From the NCBI GenBank assembly GCA_029948255.1, contig JALIZF010001257.1, forward strand, positions 124,001 to 188,000: 64,000 bases of DNA, written 5' to 3'. A program made the position numbers and the translations under genes. Numbering within the stretch: the stretch's first letter is position 1; every line of letters starts with the position of its first letter. A model generated the notes under the pieces. The model was not told the origin of the DNA. It saw nothing but the letters and a program-made list of their open reading frames with translations, and did not search any database. Source of the DNA: Telmatactis stephensoni (lineage: Eukaryota > Cnidaria > Anthozoa > Actiniaria > Isophelliidae). This document shows, one piece after another, positions 9,847 through 20,829 of the stretch.

Positions 9847-12800
9847 GTGTGGTAATGTTTGTTGATGGTAATGCTTGGCTGAGATGCTGCAATCCTACAT
9901 CGGTAATTGAAGTACGACTAAGGTCAAGTGTCGTAATATTTGTTGATGTTAATGCTTGGCTGAGATGCTGTAATCCTACATCGGTAATTTTAGTACCACC
10001 GACGACAAGTGTGGTAATCTTTGTTGATGGTAATGCTTGGCTGAGATGCTGCAATCCTACATCGGTAATTGAAGTATCATCGAGGTGAAGTGTGGTAATG
10101 TTTGTTGATGGTAATGCTTGGCTAAGATGCTGCAATCCTACATCTGTAATTGAAGTACGACTAAGGTCAAGTGTGATAATGTTTGTGGATGGTAATGCTT
10201 GAATAAGATAAACGAAACCTGTAGGATCTATATCATCATCATACGTCATGCTTGTCGAAAGAACCTCTCTACTATCACTGAATTGTAATGGCACATTGCT
10301 GATATATGGGCTTTCACAATTAAGAAAGAAAGTGTCTCCTTCTGGTGACTGTGAATTTTTGCATATTTCAACCCTTAAATCGAAACTACTGGCACCGTAA
10401 AGGATAAGTGTAGTGATTTTTGTCGATGGCAATGCTCCATAAAGACGTTCTATTCCTGAAGCAGCAAGATTGGTGTATCTGAACTCAAGCGTAGTTATCA
10501 TTGTTGCCGGTAATACTTTCACCAAGTATTGCAAGCTTACCGCAGAAATTTTTTCAATATACGAAAGGTAAAGTGTGGTGATATTTGTTGATGGTAATGT
10601 TTGGCTGAGATGCTGCAATCCTACATCGGTAATTTTAGTATCATCCAGGTGAAGTGTGGTAATGTTTGTTGATGGTAATGCTTGGCTGAGATGCTGGAAT
10701 CCTACATCGGTAATTGAAGTATGACTAAGGTCAAGTGTCGTAATGTTTGTTGATGGTAATGATTGGCTGAGATGCTGCAATCCTACATCGGTAATTGAAG
10801 TGTTATGAAGGTAAAGTGCGGTAATATTTGATGATGGTAATGCTTGGCTGAGATGCTGGAATCCTACATCGGTAATTGAAGTGTTTTGAAGGTAAAAAGT
10901 GGTAGTGTTTGTTGATGGTAATGCTTGGCTGAGATGCTGCAATCCTACATCGGTAATTGAAGTATTATCGAGGTCAATTGTGGTAATGTTTGTTGATGGT
11001 AATGCTTGGCTGAGATGCTGCAATCCTACATCGGTAATTTTAGTACCACCGACGACAAGTGTGGTAATCTTTGTTGATGGTAATGCTTGGCTGAGATGCT
11101 GCAATCCTACATCGGTAATTGAAGTATCATCGAGGTGAAGTGTGGTAATGTTTGTTAATGGTAATGCTTGGCTAAGATGCTGCAATCCTACATCTGTAAT
11201 TGAAGTACAACTAAGGTCAAGTGTGATAATGTTTGTGGATGGTAATGCTTGAATAAGATAAACGAAACCTGTAGGATCTATATCATCATCATACGTCATG
11301 CTTGTCGAAAGAACCTCTCTACTATCACTGAATTGTAATGGCACATTGCTGATATATGGGCTTTCACAATTAAGAAAGAAAGTGTCTCCTTCTGGTGACT
11401 GTGAATTTTTGCATATTTCAACCCTTAAATCGTCACTTCTGGCACCTCTAAGGATAAGCGTAGTGATTTTTGTCGATGGTAATGCTCCATAAAGACGTTC
11501 TATTTCTGAAGCAGCAAGATTGGTGTAGCTGAACTCAAGCGTAGTTATCATTGTTGCCGGTAATACTTTCACCAAGTATTGCAAGCTTACCGCAGAAATT
11601 TTTTCAATATACGAAAGGTAAAGCGTGGTGATATTTGTTGATGGTAATGCTTGGTTGAGATGCTGGAATCCTACATCGGTAATTTCAGTATCATCCAGGT
11701 GAAGTGTGGTAATGTTTGTTGATGGTAATGCTTGGCTGAGATGCTGCAATCCTACATCGGTAATTGAAGTACGACTAAGGTCAAGTGTCGTAATGTTTGT
11801 TGATGGTAATGCTTGGCTGAGATGCTGTAATCCTACATCGGTAATTTTAGTACCACCGACGACAAGTGCGGTAATCTTTGTTGATGGTAATGCTTGGCTG
11901 AGATGCTGCAATCCTACATCGGTAATTGAAGTATCATCGAGGTGAAGTGTGGTAATGTTTGTTGATGGTAATGCTTGGCTAAGATGCTGCAATCCTACAT
12001 CGGTAATTGAAGTACGACTAAGGTCAAGTGTGGTAATGTTTGTTGACGCCAAATCTTCACTTATGCTGGCAAGACACTCATCATTGGCGCGACATTTCAA
12101 CTTAATGATTGGGCAGAATTTGTGTTTCAGTGAGTTCATGATTCGTTTCACACCTGTGACTGTCTGGATTTTACATTCCAAGCCATCGATATCAGTTATG
12201 GAAGAATGCGGCGTACCGTCTGGTATTTCAATTTTATCATCCTTACATGATTCACTGACCAACTTCAAAAAAAATGATGCAGCTACACAGTCTACGTCAG
12301 ATAACGCCACATCACCGAAAGATAGGAATTTTTTCATATCAAGGTGATATTTCTTTATCATCTTTACTCCAAACTCTTCATCTTGATATTCATAGAGACA
12401 CTTTGCAAACAGCAGAGTATCCCCTACAATTGTGCGCCTTCTTAGCAACTCTTCCATGAGTTCTTTGTTCTTGTCTTCGTGTAAAAGACCAGCCATAAAT
12501 TGGAATATCATGGTGTCCTCGTGATCACTCAGTGGTATTTGGCCGTTTCTTACAAACTCCAGCGCAGCAAAATACTCGTGGAACGTTAAATGCGAAAAGC
12601 AGAAATTTCGTGTTATCTTAAAAGGTTCTTCTCGAAAACCAGGGCCACAAGTGAGAAGACCGCTAACTTTAAGCTCTTCCACTTCTTGTGTTTCGATGCC
12701 GAATTTCTTCAGCTTATCTTCTTGAAAGATTACTATGATTTTTTTTTCGTCAATCATTTCAGCTGCCAATTTTGACAGTTTATCAAGTGTCTTTTCGACA

Positions 12801-13899
12801 ACTGGCGGTACTCTGAATTCTTCAGTCGTTTTTGTTCTGTAATCTGATTTCAGATGGAGTTTCATTTCAAAAATGTTCACAACTTTGGAATAAAGATCAG
12901 TTATCGTAACAGGAAGATCGAATTGATCCTTCTCCTTTTTGGTTTCAATTTCCCATTCCAGACACCAACACATCAAGAAGCACATCATTGGAATATGGGC
13001 TACGCTTAGCAGATTTTCATTTCTCATAATATGCTCAACTGCAACCTTCCCAAATTCACTATGCTTTGACTGAAAGTACTTTCCAAGAAACACTTGGACT
13101 TGCTCAGGAGAAAACCCCAGAATTTCCACCACTGCATCCCCAAAGTCAACTCCGTTCAGTTGGTCGGCTTCCCGTGGTCGTGACGTAACCACGATCGTAG
13201 CGTCACGAAAGATCTTCTTTTTTGCAAGTTTTGAAACAAGTGTGGTCACAGGCATACAAATGCGTAGGTCATTAGCGTACTTCTCCTCAAGAGGTTTGGT
13301 AATGTCTGAGCGATATGCATACTCGTCGTAACCATCAAGTATAAACAAGACTTTTTCTGGATGTTCAACCATATACTCCAACAAAACCTCATCAATGTTG
13401 GAATGTTCATCCAACAGGGAAGAGCGATTTAAAACATCGCGTATTGTTAATTCTTTCTTTCCAAGCAAATTCAGTTGACGAAAAGTCAACAAGTACACAA
13501 AGTCAAAACCACTGCGGCTTTCACTGTTAGCTTTGTTCTGGAATAACACGTCGTTAGCCCAATCTCTTGTGAGTTTTTGACAAAAAAGAGATTTTCCAAT
13601 ACCAGGCTTACCAACAACCAGAATAGACTTAGGTCTTGGTGAGTCCTTTTTTTGACCAATAAATATCTCCTGGCACGTTTTTATTGGAGTCCCGGTCGTC
13701 TTGCTGTATTCGTCTAATCGGTCTTTCCTCCTGAAATATTTTTTTTTCTTCAAGGGCTTTCGTCCGTGTTGAACGGTGAGGTTAGTGAAGATGTCATCGG
13801 TCTTTGCACTAGACACAGAACCAATGGCCATTAGCTTTGGTTGGAATTCTGTTTGGCTTTTTATTGAAGACTTTAAGCTTCTAGAACGTAATTCAACAT
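9836..13899 (-). CDS. NLR immune receptor: NACHT ATPase plus leucine-rich repeats, truncated C-terminus
   Basis: Cytosolic pattern-recognition receptor of the animal NACHT-LRR family. A single long exon follows a clear acceptor (TTTGTTTTAG, exon from 13899); the open frame extends further to an ATG at 13954, so numbering below starts there (1372 residues). NACHT features: Walker A VVGKPGIGKS (about 113-122), Walker B VLFILDGYDE (202-211), sensor TSRP (257-260), the IPMMC segment near 321, and FCFSHLTFHEYFAALEF closing the helical domain. From about residue 640 come at least 21 LRR units of 27 residues with the core ITDVGLQHLSQALPS, plus two longer spacer units. An N-terminal effector domain (often Death or CARD in cnidarian NLRs) should lie in upstream exons; I could not find it. 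The frame ends early in a retroposon at 9442-9846, so the protein loses its last repeats. Known role is inferred from family. Confidence 0.9.
10201..12060 (-). repeat. LRR-coding tandem repeat with a 1,050 bp higher-order unit
   Basis: The 81 bp coding repeat is itself organised in a larger unit. The spacer block encoding PEGDTFFLNCESPYI occurs at 10201-10560 and again at 11251-11610, offset by 1,050 bp (350 codons), with long stretches identical at the nucleotide level. Each block is followed by the same order of repeat types. Near-identity of such long blocks indicates recent unequal exchange or gene conversion within the gene. Confidence 0.85.
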
Positions 13900-13954
13900 C
13901 TAAAACAAACAGTAAATCGATGTGAGTATTTCCAATTTCGCTTGTTTGCCGCAT

Positions 13955-14234
13955 TATTGTAACAGTTTGTTATCGCTCGTGTCACGTTTACCAAATTCAG
14001 CTTAACAGGCCTCTAAAGGTTTCATACTTTTTTACAGTGGCAATCAAGTAAAAACTATTTTTTGTTTTTATATAATCTGATCTCTTAAATAAGACTTTTA
14101 TTAAGGCTTTAAAGCTGTGCCATCTGTCTCCAAAACGCCATCTTGGTCGCAGAATGTGGTGAATAGTATGAAGGGTATCTTAATAATGGAAATGTTTTCT
14201 TCTTCTAAAGTAATTATCACTGACACTAATCAAA
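13955..14234. other. Interval upstream of the NLR exon
   Basis: This is the intron or 5' region of the NLR gene on the minus strand. No effector-domain exon could be recognised here or up to 16 kb. Confidence 0.4.
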
Positions 14235-14700
14235 TGTAGAGTGATTGCACTTAACCCGTGAAATTGTGAGGACTAAATAATGCAAAATAGCACTTTTAAA
14301 CAATGGAAAACAAAGGATTTTGTATCATTTAGTACTATTTAGATTTTGTACTTTTTCACGGGTTAAGTCAAGAGGTCTCTTGATTAAGTACGACCACTCT
14401 ACTTTTTCGGTAGAGTGACCGCACCGGTTTAGAATGATCGCACTTAATCCGTGAAATTGTACTAGCTAAATAATGCAAAATAGCATTATTAAACAACGGA
14501 AAACAAAGGATTTTATGCTTTTTAGTACATAGTAGATTTTGTACTTATTCACGGGTTAATTAAGTGCGATCACTCCAACCCGTCAAAAAGTACAAAATCT
14601 AAATAGTACTAAATAGCAAAAAATCCCTTGTTTTTCATTGTTTAATAGTGCTATTTAACATTATTTAGCTAGTACAATTTCACGGATTAAGTGCAAATTC
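14235..14700. mobile_element. Cluster of three related MITE-like copies
   Basis: Two direct copies (about 14238-14368 and 14432-14562) and one inverted copy (about 14575-14695) share the ends CACTTAACCCGTGAAATTGT and TTTTGTACTTTTTCACGGGT and an interior with AATGCAAAATAGCA. The shared edges ACCCGTGAAA and TTTCACGGGTT form terminal inverted repeats. Copies differ by many substitutions, so the cluster is not new. No coding content. Confidence 0.75.
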
Positions 14701-16070
14701 TTCTACAAAGATCACTTTTCTTTGCGGTATTTTAAACTAAATTGGAGGAATTCAGTTATTGACGGCAAATGGCACAACTTTAAGGGCTAATGTAAAATTG
14801 TCAACTCTAACCCAAGGCACCTCAAACTTTGGAATTGTGTATTTCAAAAATAAATTAGTTTATGACCAAAAAACAGTTTCGCTTCATATGCACTTTACAT
14901 ACTGGGGTACATCCACACTATATATACAAATGTAGGCTACGAGTACGGTAAGGTGTCACTGTGGGAAAGGGTACACGTAGTGTCTTCTGGAATTCACTGA
15001 ACAGTGTTATAAGTTCCTCGGCTGAGCGATCTGTAAAGGCTGGTGACATAGAATCAGTGCAAATAAGTGACAATTTCACTTTTTGCAAAAATTCGCATTT
15101 AAGAATTTACGAATTGAGTTCCCTGATTGAGTCAAAAACTGAGTTTTCCCAATCTTTTGCGGTTTTTCATGAGAGACCGAAGAAGGTGAAAAGACTGACT
15201 TTATTTGAAATAAAATGGACGGGATTTTTCAGTCAGTTTTATTGGAAACATTCCAAGTCATGATGTCTGGAAAAAGTGACCTTTTTTAGCTTTTGCCCTC
15301 ATTAAGAACTTTCAAAGAACGTGCACTTTTCCAAGATTTCAGTAACATTTTTAAACTCATCGTTAAAGGTGTCAGTATGCTAATGAAGTGCTGTCGCTGC
15401 CGTTTGCATTCTGGTTGTGTTTAATGTTTTAATCTTAATGGATTTTCAAATGTTGTTTCAAAGATGATAATTAATACACTTCTAGCATATCAAGCAAAAA
15501 TGTTTAGTCGTTTGAGAGATATTTTGGAAACAATTTCGAAATAGACGTTACGGCAATGTTTATCAAAAGTAAAGAAAAAATGATATCTTCGCTTTGGAAG
15601 AGAGTTAAGAATAACCATTTAGCCACTTTGAAGTGTACAAGCAAAGGCTTCTTTACCGTGTTTTGTTGGTGTTTCACGTGTCCTGAGTAACGTTTAGGCG
15701 GTCGTGACTTTTAGCATATAAAAATTAATGCTTCAGAATATTTCTGCAAATTACTCGAAATCAAACAGATTGACTTTCTTTTGTATAGTCTAATTTGCTT
15801 CGTTTTAGCTTGAAGTTAATGATTCCATTTATTGCTTGTCCCGAGCAGGTCAGGTTTTTGAGATATTTAGCAAAAACCAATTTCAACGATAAATGTTTAT
15901 CGTTGCCATGGTAACGCTGATTATGTTAAAACTGTCATAATTGAAAACTTTCATCTTACCTCTACAGCTGGTATCAATATCAAATTGATAGCTGCGGATT
16001 ATAGCTATCAACAAAGTGAATAAATGTGAAAGGTTTGATCCAAAAATTACTATAGGGAGTCACCTTAGTC
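14701..16070. other. Interval without recognised genes
   Basis: I see no supported gene. A 100-codon plus-strand open frame at 14961-15263 has no family resemblance or flanking splice logic I trust. A polypurine patch of G and A follows at 16096-16150. Confidence 0.4.
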
Positions 16071-16235
16071 ATAGCCTGCGTAGCTGGCGGTTTAGGGGAT
16101 TGGGGAAAGGAGAGGGGGAGGGGAGGGAAGGGGAGGGGGAAGGGAGAAGAGAAACCGCCTGTCGGAAGACTACTGTTTTTCAGATCCGCCTCTTCCGTTA
16201 TAACACCTCATACAAGGTGACCTTTGGCCACCTTT

Positions 16236-17230
16236 ATGGGGTAAAATACAGGTCAAAAGTACATGTATCGTACATGTATTATTTAAGGAATAAAAAACGG
16301 TTTCCCGTGTTTGATAGCCTGATCAAAACACGCGTGACGTTGGGAGAACACGAGAGAGCGTAGTGGAAGCACGAGCCGTAGGCGAGTGCTTTCACAGCTC
16401 TCGAGTGTTCTCCCAACATCACAAGTGTTTTGATCAGGCTATCGGATACGGTAAATCGTTTTTTATTTCTTTTATAAAATAACTAACACGCAAATAGACG
16501 AAAATAGGAAAAAGAAAACACCGTCGAAAAAAACAAATTGACGTGAGTGTGTTTGATGCTCTCATCAAACACGGGTTTTCAGCCAATCAGAGCGCGCGTT
16601 ATATAAGAGTTATTTTATAAACAAGTATTATACATATACTGATCGTTTGGAACATTTACTTAATGCGTGCTTCCGAGAAAATACATGTTATTTTAACATG
16701 TATCTGTAACGAAAGTGTTAAGATACACGTATCTGATACATGTATTACGTTCTAATACATGTAACGAAAACACGAAAATACATTGTGATTGGACATGATC
16801 AATTGGAGGTTGTATCACACTATCGAGGATACAGTACGTGATTGGTTGGAACTTGTATCACACTATCGAGGATACAGTACGTGATTGGTTTGTTAGGCAC
16901 GTTTTATACATGTATCAAATTTTGTTGATCCATGACACGATTATAAAAGTGACAGATACGTTAACATAAAGAAACGGAAACAGATAAACAGTTAATAACT
17001 TACGGAGGTCAAAGGCGGATTTTGTAAATATTAAGATTCATGGTATTAGAACGTAATACATGTATCAGATACGTGTATCTTAACACTTTTGTTACAGATA
17101 CATGTTAAAATAACATGTATTTTCTCGGGAGCACGTATTAAGTAAATGTTCCAAACGATCTGTAAAGGTATAATACTTGTATGTACGATAATGTACGATA
17201 CATGTACTTTTGACCTATATTTTACCCCAT
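16236..17230. mobile_element. Foldback element interrupted by a nested MITE
   Basis: The outer arms pair: GGGGTAAAATACAGGTCAAA at about 16238 with its complement near 17205-17228, continuing through TACATGTATCGTACATGTAT. The inner arms (16635-16770 and 17045-17175) pair over more than 120 bp, including AAATACATGTTATTTTAACA. The left arm is interrupted at about 16280-16630 by a different palindromic element, which must be the younger insertion. The central part contains a tandem duplication of ~48 bp (16803-16893). Confidence 0.8.
16280..16630. mobile_element. Palindromic MITE family B, copy 1
   Basis: A strong hairpin (16295-16475) with arms GATAGCCTGATCAAAACACG and complement around a TGTTCTCCCAACATCACAAG stem, followed by a ~130 bp tail with GGGTTTTCAGCCAATCAGAG. 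The same structure, nearly identical, is at 31378-31690. This copy sits inside the left arm of the foldback at 16236-17230. Confidence 0.85.
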
Positions 17231-17395
17231 ATTTCAGGTTTGTCAGAATGTTTGTTTGTCAGGATGAATATGCAAACATATTGGATAGCGGCAAACTGTT
17301 CTAAAATTATGCGTTGGGCTGAGCACGTTTTTGAACGATGATTTGTGACGTCATATGCTTGGAATGATTACTGACCACGCCAGCCATTTCAGACT

Positions 17396-18005
17396 CTTTC
17401 TACATGTAGGTATAAGCATGTCCTTAATAGTATATGTCTCTGCTTTTATATATACATATAGAATACATATATGTCCCCATATATGTATATACACCCCATA
17501 TATGTATATACACCCCATATATGTATATATACCCCATATATCAGTATAGACTCCATAAGCCCTGTATATACCATATACACCATATACAGTATATACATAT
17601 ATTGGCATAGGCTCCATAACCTCTGTACATACCATATACAGTATATACAGGTATCGGTATATACTCCACAACCCCTGTATATACCATATACACCATATAC
17701 AGTATATACAGGTATCGGTATATACTCCACAACCCCTGTATATACCATATACACCATATACAGTATATATACGTATATCGGTATATACTCCACAACCCCT
17801 GTATATACCATATACACCATATACAGTATATACGTATATCGGTATAGACTCCACAACCCCTGTATATACCATATACACCATATACAGTATATACAGGTAT
17901 CGGCATAGGTTCCATAACCCCTGTACATACCATATACACCATATGTATATATACAAGTAGAGACATGTATACTATTAAGGACATGCTTATACCTAGAAAG
18001 AGCCC
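17396..18005. repeat. Minisatellite array inside a foldback element
   Basis: About seven units of ~62-65 bp (17550-17945) built on CCTGTATATACCATATACAC and GTATCGGTATATACTCCACA, preceded by ~20 bp CATATATGTATATACACCCC units (17470-17545). The array is enclosed by inverted flanks, GTATAAGCATGTCCTTAATAGTATA at about 17409 and its complement at about 17970-17995, so it probably expanded within a palindromic element. Long open frames read across it on both strands are artefacts of the repeat length and composition. Confidence 0.85.
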
Positions 18006-18128
18006 TTTTGTTGAACCCTTGAGGTTCTTGGAACATCGTTCAACATCTGTTTTGAAAAGAGTATAACCATCAGTCAGTCAGCAGTGTCCCCAATTAGCTA
18101 CTAAGCTAAATACCATGACACTAAAATA

Positions 18129-18153
18129 AAGTTCATCATCATCATCATCATCA
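18129..18153. repeat. ATC microsatellite
   Basis: Short run of ATC/TCA triplets just beyond the 3' end of the minus-strand gene at 18211-20808. Confidence 0.8.
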
Positions 18154-18210
18154 CAGTACTACCATGCATTTCCTTATCTTAAGGTTCATTCTAATTATGT
18201 TCTAAAACAT

Positions 18211-20808
18211 TTACCTACCAATTCTGGACAACTCTGTGTTAGGCTGCTCCACATAATTTGTTGGTCGAAGAGGTATAGTTCCAATTATTGGTTGATTGTT
18301 ACCACTTGGTTGGTATGCTAGTGGGAGTAGATTTGGTTGATTGTTACCACTTGGTTGGTATGCTAGTGGGAGTAGATTTGGTTGATTGTTACCACTTGGT
18401 TGGTATGCTAGTGGGAGTAGATTTGGTTGATTGTTACCACTTGGTTGGTATGCTAGTGGGAGTAGATTTGGTTGATTGTTACCACTTGGTTGGTATGCTA
18501 GTGGGAGTAGATTTGGTTGATTGTTTTGGTATGCTTGTGGGGGAAGAATTAGTTGAGCATTACTACCTGGTTGGTTTGCTGGTGGACATGGTCTTCCTTG
18601 ATTTCTGTTTTCCAAGGGGTCAGGAGGTATAAACGATACATTTTGCTGGTTATTATCATCTGGTTGGTTGGTTGCTGCTGAAGCTTCACACACTTCTTGA
18701 ATGCCTTAGATAAAAAACAAAAAGAGAGATAACAGTCATAAAAATTGTCATATATATACCTTTTAAAGACGGGAGAGCTGATCAGAAGTAGTATGTATTT
18801 TTTATAAACTAATATATCAGTTATGCTCATCAGATATTTTCAAATATACAGTTATTCAAATATAGCAGAAGTCTTTTTGCAATGGTTGTGGTTAAGATTC
18901 CTTAATTGTACCACGTGGTTATAATTAATACATAACAATAATACAAGTAAATATTATACATAGTAATACTAATAATATAACGATATATAAATAACCAAAG
19001 GATTTTTATTTGCATACTATCTATATTTTAAAGAAAAAAGACACTATACAAGTCATGTATATATTATGTAATATGTGAAGCAATTGTTTGCAACTTTTCA
19101 TAATTCAACATGTCAATTTGACACATTTCATTCCATGCATGTTGAAAACCAGCTTGGCAAATGATTTCAACTTTGGCATTCACCAAGCTTAGAGAATTTT
19201 AAACAGTTTGTCATTATATGCACAATGTACAAAATAAAACTGACCTTTTGCTTCTGCTGATTCAGCTGCTGAGGTTGTTGGAGTGTCTGTACTGTGATGA
19301 GTATTCCCTATTTCCTGGCCATCATTTCGTTGCCCTTGTTTTGATGCCCTGATGGCTAAATATATATAATCAATATGAAAATAATGTGCATGATCAAATC
19401 AGAAGCAGGAGCTGAAAGAATGAAGCTTGGATAAGCACTATCCCTCAGATAAATCCTTATCCAGCAGATAAAATTATAGCTCTTATCCAGTGGATGACTT
19501 ATCCAGGTTTCAGATAGTAGACGGTTTTAATTGTGCTTTTTCCAAGTTTGGACTGATTTTGAGCAGTGATATTTTGCTATCTGCTATACCCTTGATGAAA
19601 CTTATAATTTAATATAGGTACCATAGACTGTTTATGCCTCTGTTTTGGGGTGCTTGAGCACAAATTGTTACAATGAGATTGCCAACAAAACTATTGTTCC
19701 TTGTCAACATAGATTTCTTGTGTTTGATATGCCAGCGATAACAAGCTAATGAACATCATTATAATATAATGAGCATAAAATTGAACAGTTGACATGCTTT
19801 TGTTAGGCAAATTTCTTCCATTTAAGAACAAGATATTATAAGCAATGGGCTCTTTTGATCCCCTAAGAGAGACCAGGAAATGCTAAAACTCTAAACTTCA
19901 ATTTTAACACCCTAAAAGATACAAAAATCCCTGACTTTTACTCCTAAGAGATACGACGAGCATACCTGATCCTTTTACAATGGAGTTCACCCTCCCCCCC
20001 GGGGCCTTGACCAATCATTCTCTGGTTGGTATTGATGATGATGATGAAGACTTTATTTATTGAGGGTGAAAGCATATTATTTACTGGTGGCCCAGTAGTT
20101 TACAATATGGCCTTCAGAATTGGTATTGGTATATAGGCATCTTTAAATTACAGTACTTATAACAGAATCATCTAGAATTTATCAATATTTACCTGCAGTA
20201 AAGGTATCACCTTTAAATAGAATTGAACACCATTTTTTATCCTTGTCATTGTATTCAGAGATACCAATGGCTTGATCTCGATGAAAGACACCGTGTTGAA
20301 TCATTATAGGTGCACCTTTGGCCCTCTTTAAGTCGAAACTTGTTGAACTAGCCAGTTTGAGGGTAGTACCACTTTCACTTTTTTCTGGTATCAATTTAAA
20401 CTTTTTAACATCTTCACCATCAAAGGCTACTGCTTTGGCTGAACTTGTCTGAAGTTTTTTGACCAAATTAATACAATGTCCAAATAATATCTGATACTTT
20501 GATATGATCTGATTTTCATATCGCTTAAATGCAATTCTGCCCTGCTCACCACATATTTTGAATTCTGTGGAATCTATTGTCAGAGTTTTGACACTTTTTT
20601 GGAATGGTTTGTGGTATCTTTCAGCTACAAATTTGGTGCAATTACATTGTAGCACAGAACTACTTGTAACTAACCACTGTTCATTTTCATATTGTTCGTG
20701 ATCTTGCATAAGGAATGCAAAACCACATTCTCTCCCAACATTGCCTTTACTGTCCATCTCTTTTAAGAGATATAATGCCTTCTTGCCATCCTCTGATATA
20801 GTTACCAT
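18211..20808 (-). CDS. Likely inactive trypsin-fold protein with Pro/Asn/Gln tandem-repeat tail
   Basis: Three exons with matching phases: 20808-20193, 19355-19245 and 18704-18211, giving 406 residues. The first exon (205 residues) has the outline of a trypsin-like peptidase domain: GRECGFAF and WLVTSSSVL where active enzymes have a His in LTAAHVL-type sequence, and AKGAPIMI followed by AIGIS where they have GSP. Both catalytic His and Ser appear replaced (Ser and Ala), so it is probably a non-enzymatic pseudo-peptidase. Exon 2 is a polar linker. Exon 3 carries five near-identical 15-residue repeats (QPNLLPLAYQPSGNN) after a partial one. The start ATG has an in-frame stop upstream, but a TACTAATAG acceptor-like site lies just before it, so 5' exons are possible. 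GTAGGTAAAT at the 3' end could also be a donor. The domain call is by eye and uncertain; the gene structure is firmer. Confidence 0.65.
18292..18526 (-). repeat. 45 bp coding minisatellite
   Basis: About five copies of a 45 bp unit (TTGGTTGATTGTTACCACTT and the next 25 bases) with virtually no base differences between copies. They lie in the last exon of the gene at 18211-20808 and keep the frame, each adding 15 residues. Confidence 0.95.
19850..19995. mobile_element. Decayed relative of the CCCTAAAAGGTACC element
   Basis: Contains CCCTAAAAGATAC, CTAAGAGATACGACGAGCAT and TGGAGTTCACCCTCCCCCCC, the same arrangement as the right half of the element at 61680-62112 with many substitutions. It lies in an intron of the pseudo-peptidase gene. 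Confidence 0.5.
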
Positions 20809-20829
20809 ATTATAGCTATTAGTAGGTAA

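Noticed and set aside
9822..12347. Plus-strand open frames with repeated FVDGNAWLRCCNPTSVI
   Set aside because: They are antisense shadows of the 81 bp LRR repeat, whose length keeps other frames open as well. The minus strand has NACHT motifs and canonical LRRs.
17351..18036. Tyr/Ile-rich open frames up to 201 residues
   Set aside because: They arise from the TATAC-rich minisatellite, are open in several frames on both strands, and have no domain.
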